Shown: one piece after another, positions 43,155 to 44,561 of the stretch
How the letters are laid out: every line of letters starts with the position of its first letter
How positions within the stretch are numbered: position 1 is the stretch's first letter
Assembly (NCBI GenBank): GCA_016194705.1
Contig: JACQAZ010000024.1
Span: 1 to 44,561 of the forward strand
Source of the DNA: Elusimicrobiota bacterium
GTDB lineage: Bacteria > Elusimicrobiota > Elusimicrobia > UBA1565 > UBA9628
Length of the DNA stretch: 44,561 nt
Direction: 5' to 3'
The notes under the pieces: model-generated
What the model was told of the DNA's origin: nothing
Seen by the model: only the letters and a program-made list of their open reading frames with translations
The model's database searches: none
Program-made: the position numbers and the translations under genes

Positions 43155-44561
43155 ATGGCCACCAAAGCCAAGAAGACGAAGGACGACGAGGCGGTGAAGC
43201 CCAAAAAGGCCGCCAAACCGGCCGCGAAGAAGGCCTCCGGCGCCAAGAAGGCTTCGTCCAAATCCAAGAAAGAGGAGCCGGATCAGGGCATCCGCAAGAC
43301 GGCCGCAGAGGTACGCTCGGTGCAGGAGGCCGACTCCATCGCTCCTCCGACCAAGAACCTCGTCTCCGCATTCGCTCTTTTCAAGAACAAGTCGCGCCGT
43401 CTCGCGACGGCGCCCACGGTGACCCGTTTGGCGGCGGGGTCCTCGCTTCCGAAGCCTCCGGCGCCGAAAACCGAGCTCAAACCCGAGTCCATCGCTCCGG
43501 CGCCCGCGCCCGCCGCCCTGGCTCCGGCCGTAACTTCGAAACCAGCGGCTCCGGCGCCGGTCGCAGCTCCAAAACCGAGCGTTCCAACGACGGTCCCGAA
43601 GATGCAGTCTTCGGGGGCGCCGGCCGCCCCGGCCAAGCCCGCTGTTCCTCCGGCCGCGTCTCGCCCCGGCGCGCCGTCAGTGCCGCCCCGGCCCGGAGCA
43701 GGCCAGCCCCCGCGTCCCGGCCAGGCCCCGGCGCGCTACGTCCCTCCAAGCCGTCCCGGCTCGCACCAGCGGCCCGGGGGGCAGCACCAGGGAAAGCCCG
43801 CGCCCAAGCACGTGCCCAAGGTCATCTCCCCGCCCAAGCCCGTGGAGGCTCCGGCCGGCGGCAAGCCGGCCCTTAAAAAACTCGAGGTCTCGAGCATGGT
43901 CACCGTGCGGGAACTCGCCGAGAAGATGGAGGTCAAGTCCAACGACGTCATCAAGAAGCTCATGACGCTCGGCATTTTCGCGACGATCAACCAGCGCCTC
44001 GATCAGGAAGCCGCTTCCATCGTCGCCACCGATTTCGGCTTCGACCTCAAGGTCGTCGCGATGTACAAGGAGGAAGAAATCGAGATTAAGGCCGCGCTCC
44101 AGGAGAATCCCGAGAAGCTCAAGCCCCGGCCGCCGGTCGTCACGATCATGGGCCACGTCGACCACGGAAAGACGAGCCTGCTCGACGCGATCCGCTCGGC
44201 GCGCGTCGCCGAGGGCGAGGCAGGCGGCATCACCCAGCACATCGGCGCCTATAAAGTTAAAGTGCCCAAAGGCGAGATCGTCTTCCTCGACACCCCGGGT
44301 CACGAGGCCTTCACGGCCATGCGCGCGCGCGGCGCCAAGGTGACCGACATCGTCATTCTCGTCGTTTCCGCCACCGACGGCGTCATGCCGCAGACCTTGG
44401 AGGCCGTCGATCACGCCAAGGCGGGCAGCGTGTCGATCGTGGTGGCGGTCAACAAGATCGACCTGCCCGGCGCCAACCCCCAGAAGATCAGGCAGGAGCT
44501 GGCCGGCCACGGCCTTTCGCCCGAGGAGTGGGGCGGCAAGACCATCTACTGCGACGTCTCG
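43155..44561 (+). CDS. infB: Translation initiation factor IF-2, truncated by the window end
   Basis: 469 residues are visible and the frame stays open at the window end. A Lys/Ala/Pro-rich disordered N-terminal part to about residue 240 precedes the IF2-N domain ([20 protein letters not shown] and MTLGIF). The GTPase domain begins with [14 protein letters not shown] (G1, residues about 333-340), then [10 protein letters not shown] (G2), DTPGHEAF (G3) and NKIDLPGA (G4). It brings initiator tRNA to the 30S subunit. The downstream barrel domains are outside the window. Confidence 0.97.
   Translation, partial: MATKAKKTKDDEAVKPKKAAKPAAKKASGAKKASSKSKKEEPDQGIRKTAAEVRSVQEADSIAPPTKNLVSAFALFKNKSRRLATAPTVTRLAAGSSLPKPPAPKTELKPESIAPAPAPAALAPAVTSKPAAPAPVAAPKPSVPTTVPKMQSSGAPAAPAKPAVPPAASRPGAPSVPPRPGAGQPPRPGQAPARYVPPSRPGSHQRPGGQHQGKPAPKHVPKVISPPKPVEAPAGGKPALKKLEVSSMVTVRELAEKMEVKSNDVIKKLMTLGIFATINQRLDQEAASIVATDFGFDLKVVAMYKEEEIEIKAALQENPEKLKPRPPVVTIMGHVDHGKTSLLDAIRSARVAEGEAGGITQHIGAYKVKVPKGEIVFLDTPGHEAFTAMRARGAKVTDIVILVVSATDGVMPQTLEAVDHAKAGSVSIVVAVNKIDLPGANPQKIRQELAGHGLSPEEWGGKTIYCDVS

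Overview
The window is about 44.6 kb of GC-rich, densely coded bacterial DNA. No gene-free stretch exceeds about 300 bases; the longest gaps are the two ends of the IS element and 33105-33284. Core genes are typically bacterial: two-subunit glycyl-tRNA synthetase, rpsB-tsf-pyrH-frr-uppS-cdsA-dxr-rseP-proS, and rimP-nusA-infB. Lipoproteins, a lytic transglycosylase, GDP-mannose 4,6-dehydratase and PilZ point to a Gram-negative-type envelope. An uncultured Elusimicrobiota-like lineage fits the style and gene order, but nothing here proves it.

Layout. (1) 1-1560: an IS1380-type insertion sequence. (2) 1618-4552: an operon of a RecA-fold protein with a degenerate P-loop, a small helical protein, and a family B DNA polymerase with altered exonuclease and motif C residues. 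It resembles a translesion-synthesis (mutasome-like) cassette and is the best candidate for an under-described system. (3) 4607-10681: a small helical protein, recO, glyQ and glyS, convergent with nadE and its upstream partner. (4) 10750-17972: envelope and structural genes: lipoprotein, PilZ membrane protein, a secreted protein, a tryptophan-rich membrane-anchored protein, and an operon of three mosaic coiled-coil paralogues. (5) 17976-22889: gmd, a lytic transglycosylase, a small protein, a TMEM175-like channel, a YceK-like lipoprotein, a DUF3014 protein and an RmlD-like reductase. (6) 22911-31419: the rpsB to proS housekeeping run, tightly coupled by ATGA/GTGA overlaps. (7) 31420-41260: an accessory block between proS and rimP: an AbrB/Doc toxin-antitoxin pair, a lipoprotein and a putative secreted metallopeptidase behind near-identical promoters, a VOC protein, an isocitrate/isopropylmalate-type dehydrogenase, and a 1799-residue secreted or anchored protein with low-complexity repeats. 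(8) 41267-44561: rimP-nusA-infB behind a consensus promoter and an attenuator-like hairpin; infB runs off the window.

Two global observations stand out. First, at least fourteen first-in-transcript genes carry a -10 box, mostly extended TGnTATAAT type, only 5-10 bases before the start codon, which predicts leaderless or near-leaderless mRNAs. Genes inside operons more often have Shine-Dalgarno sequences or stop/start overlaps, and the accessory block uses full -35/-10 promoters with leaders. Second, three genes have broken frames (glyS, rpsB and the gene upstream of nadE). In glyS and rpsB a conserved block is also missing, so assembly error must be considered before any biological reading.
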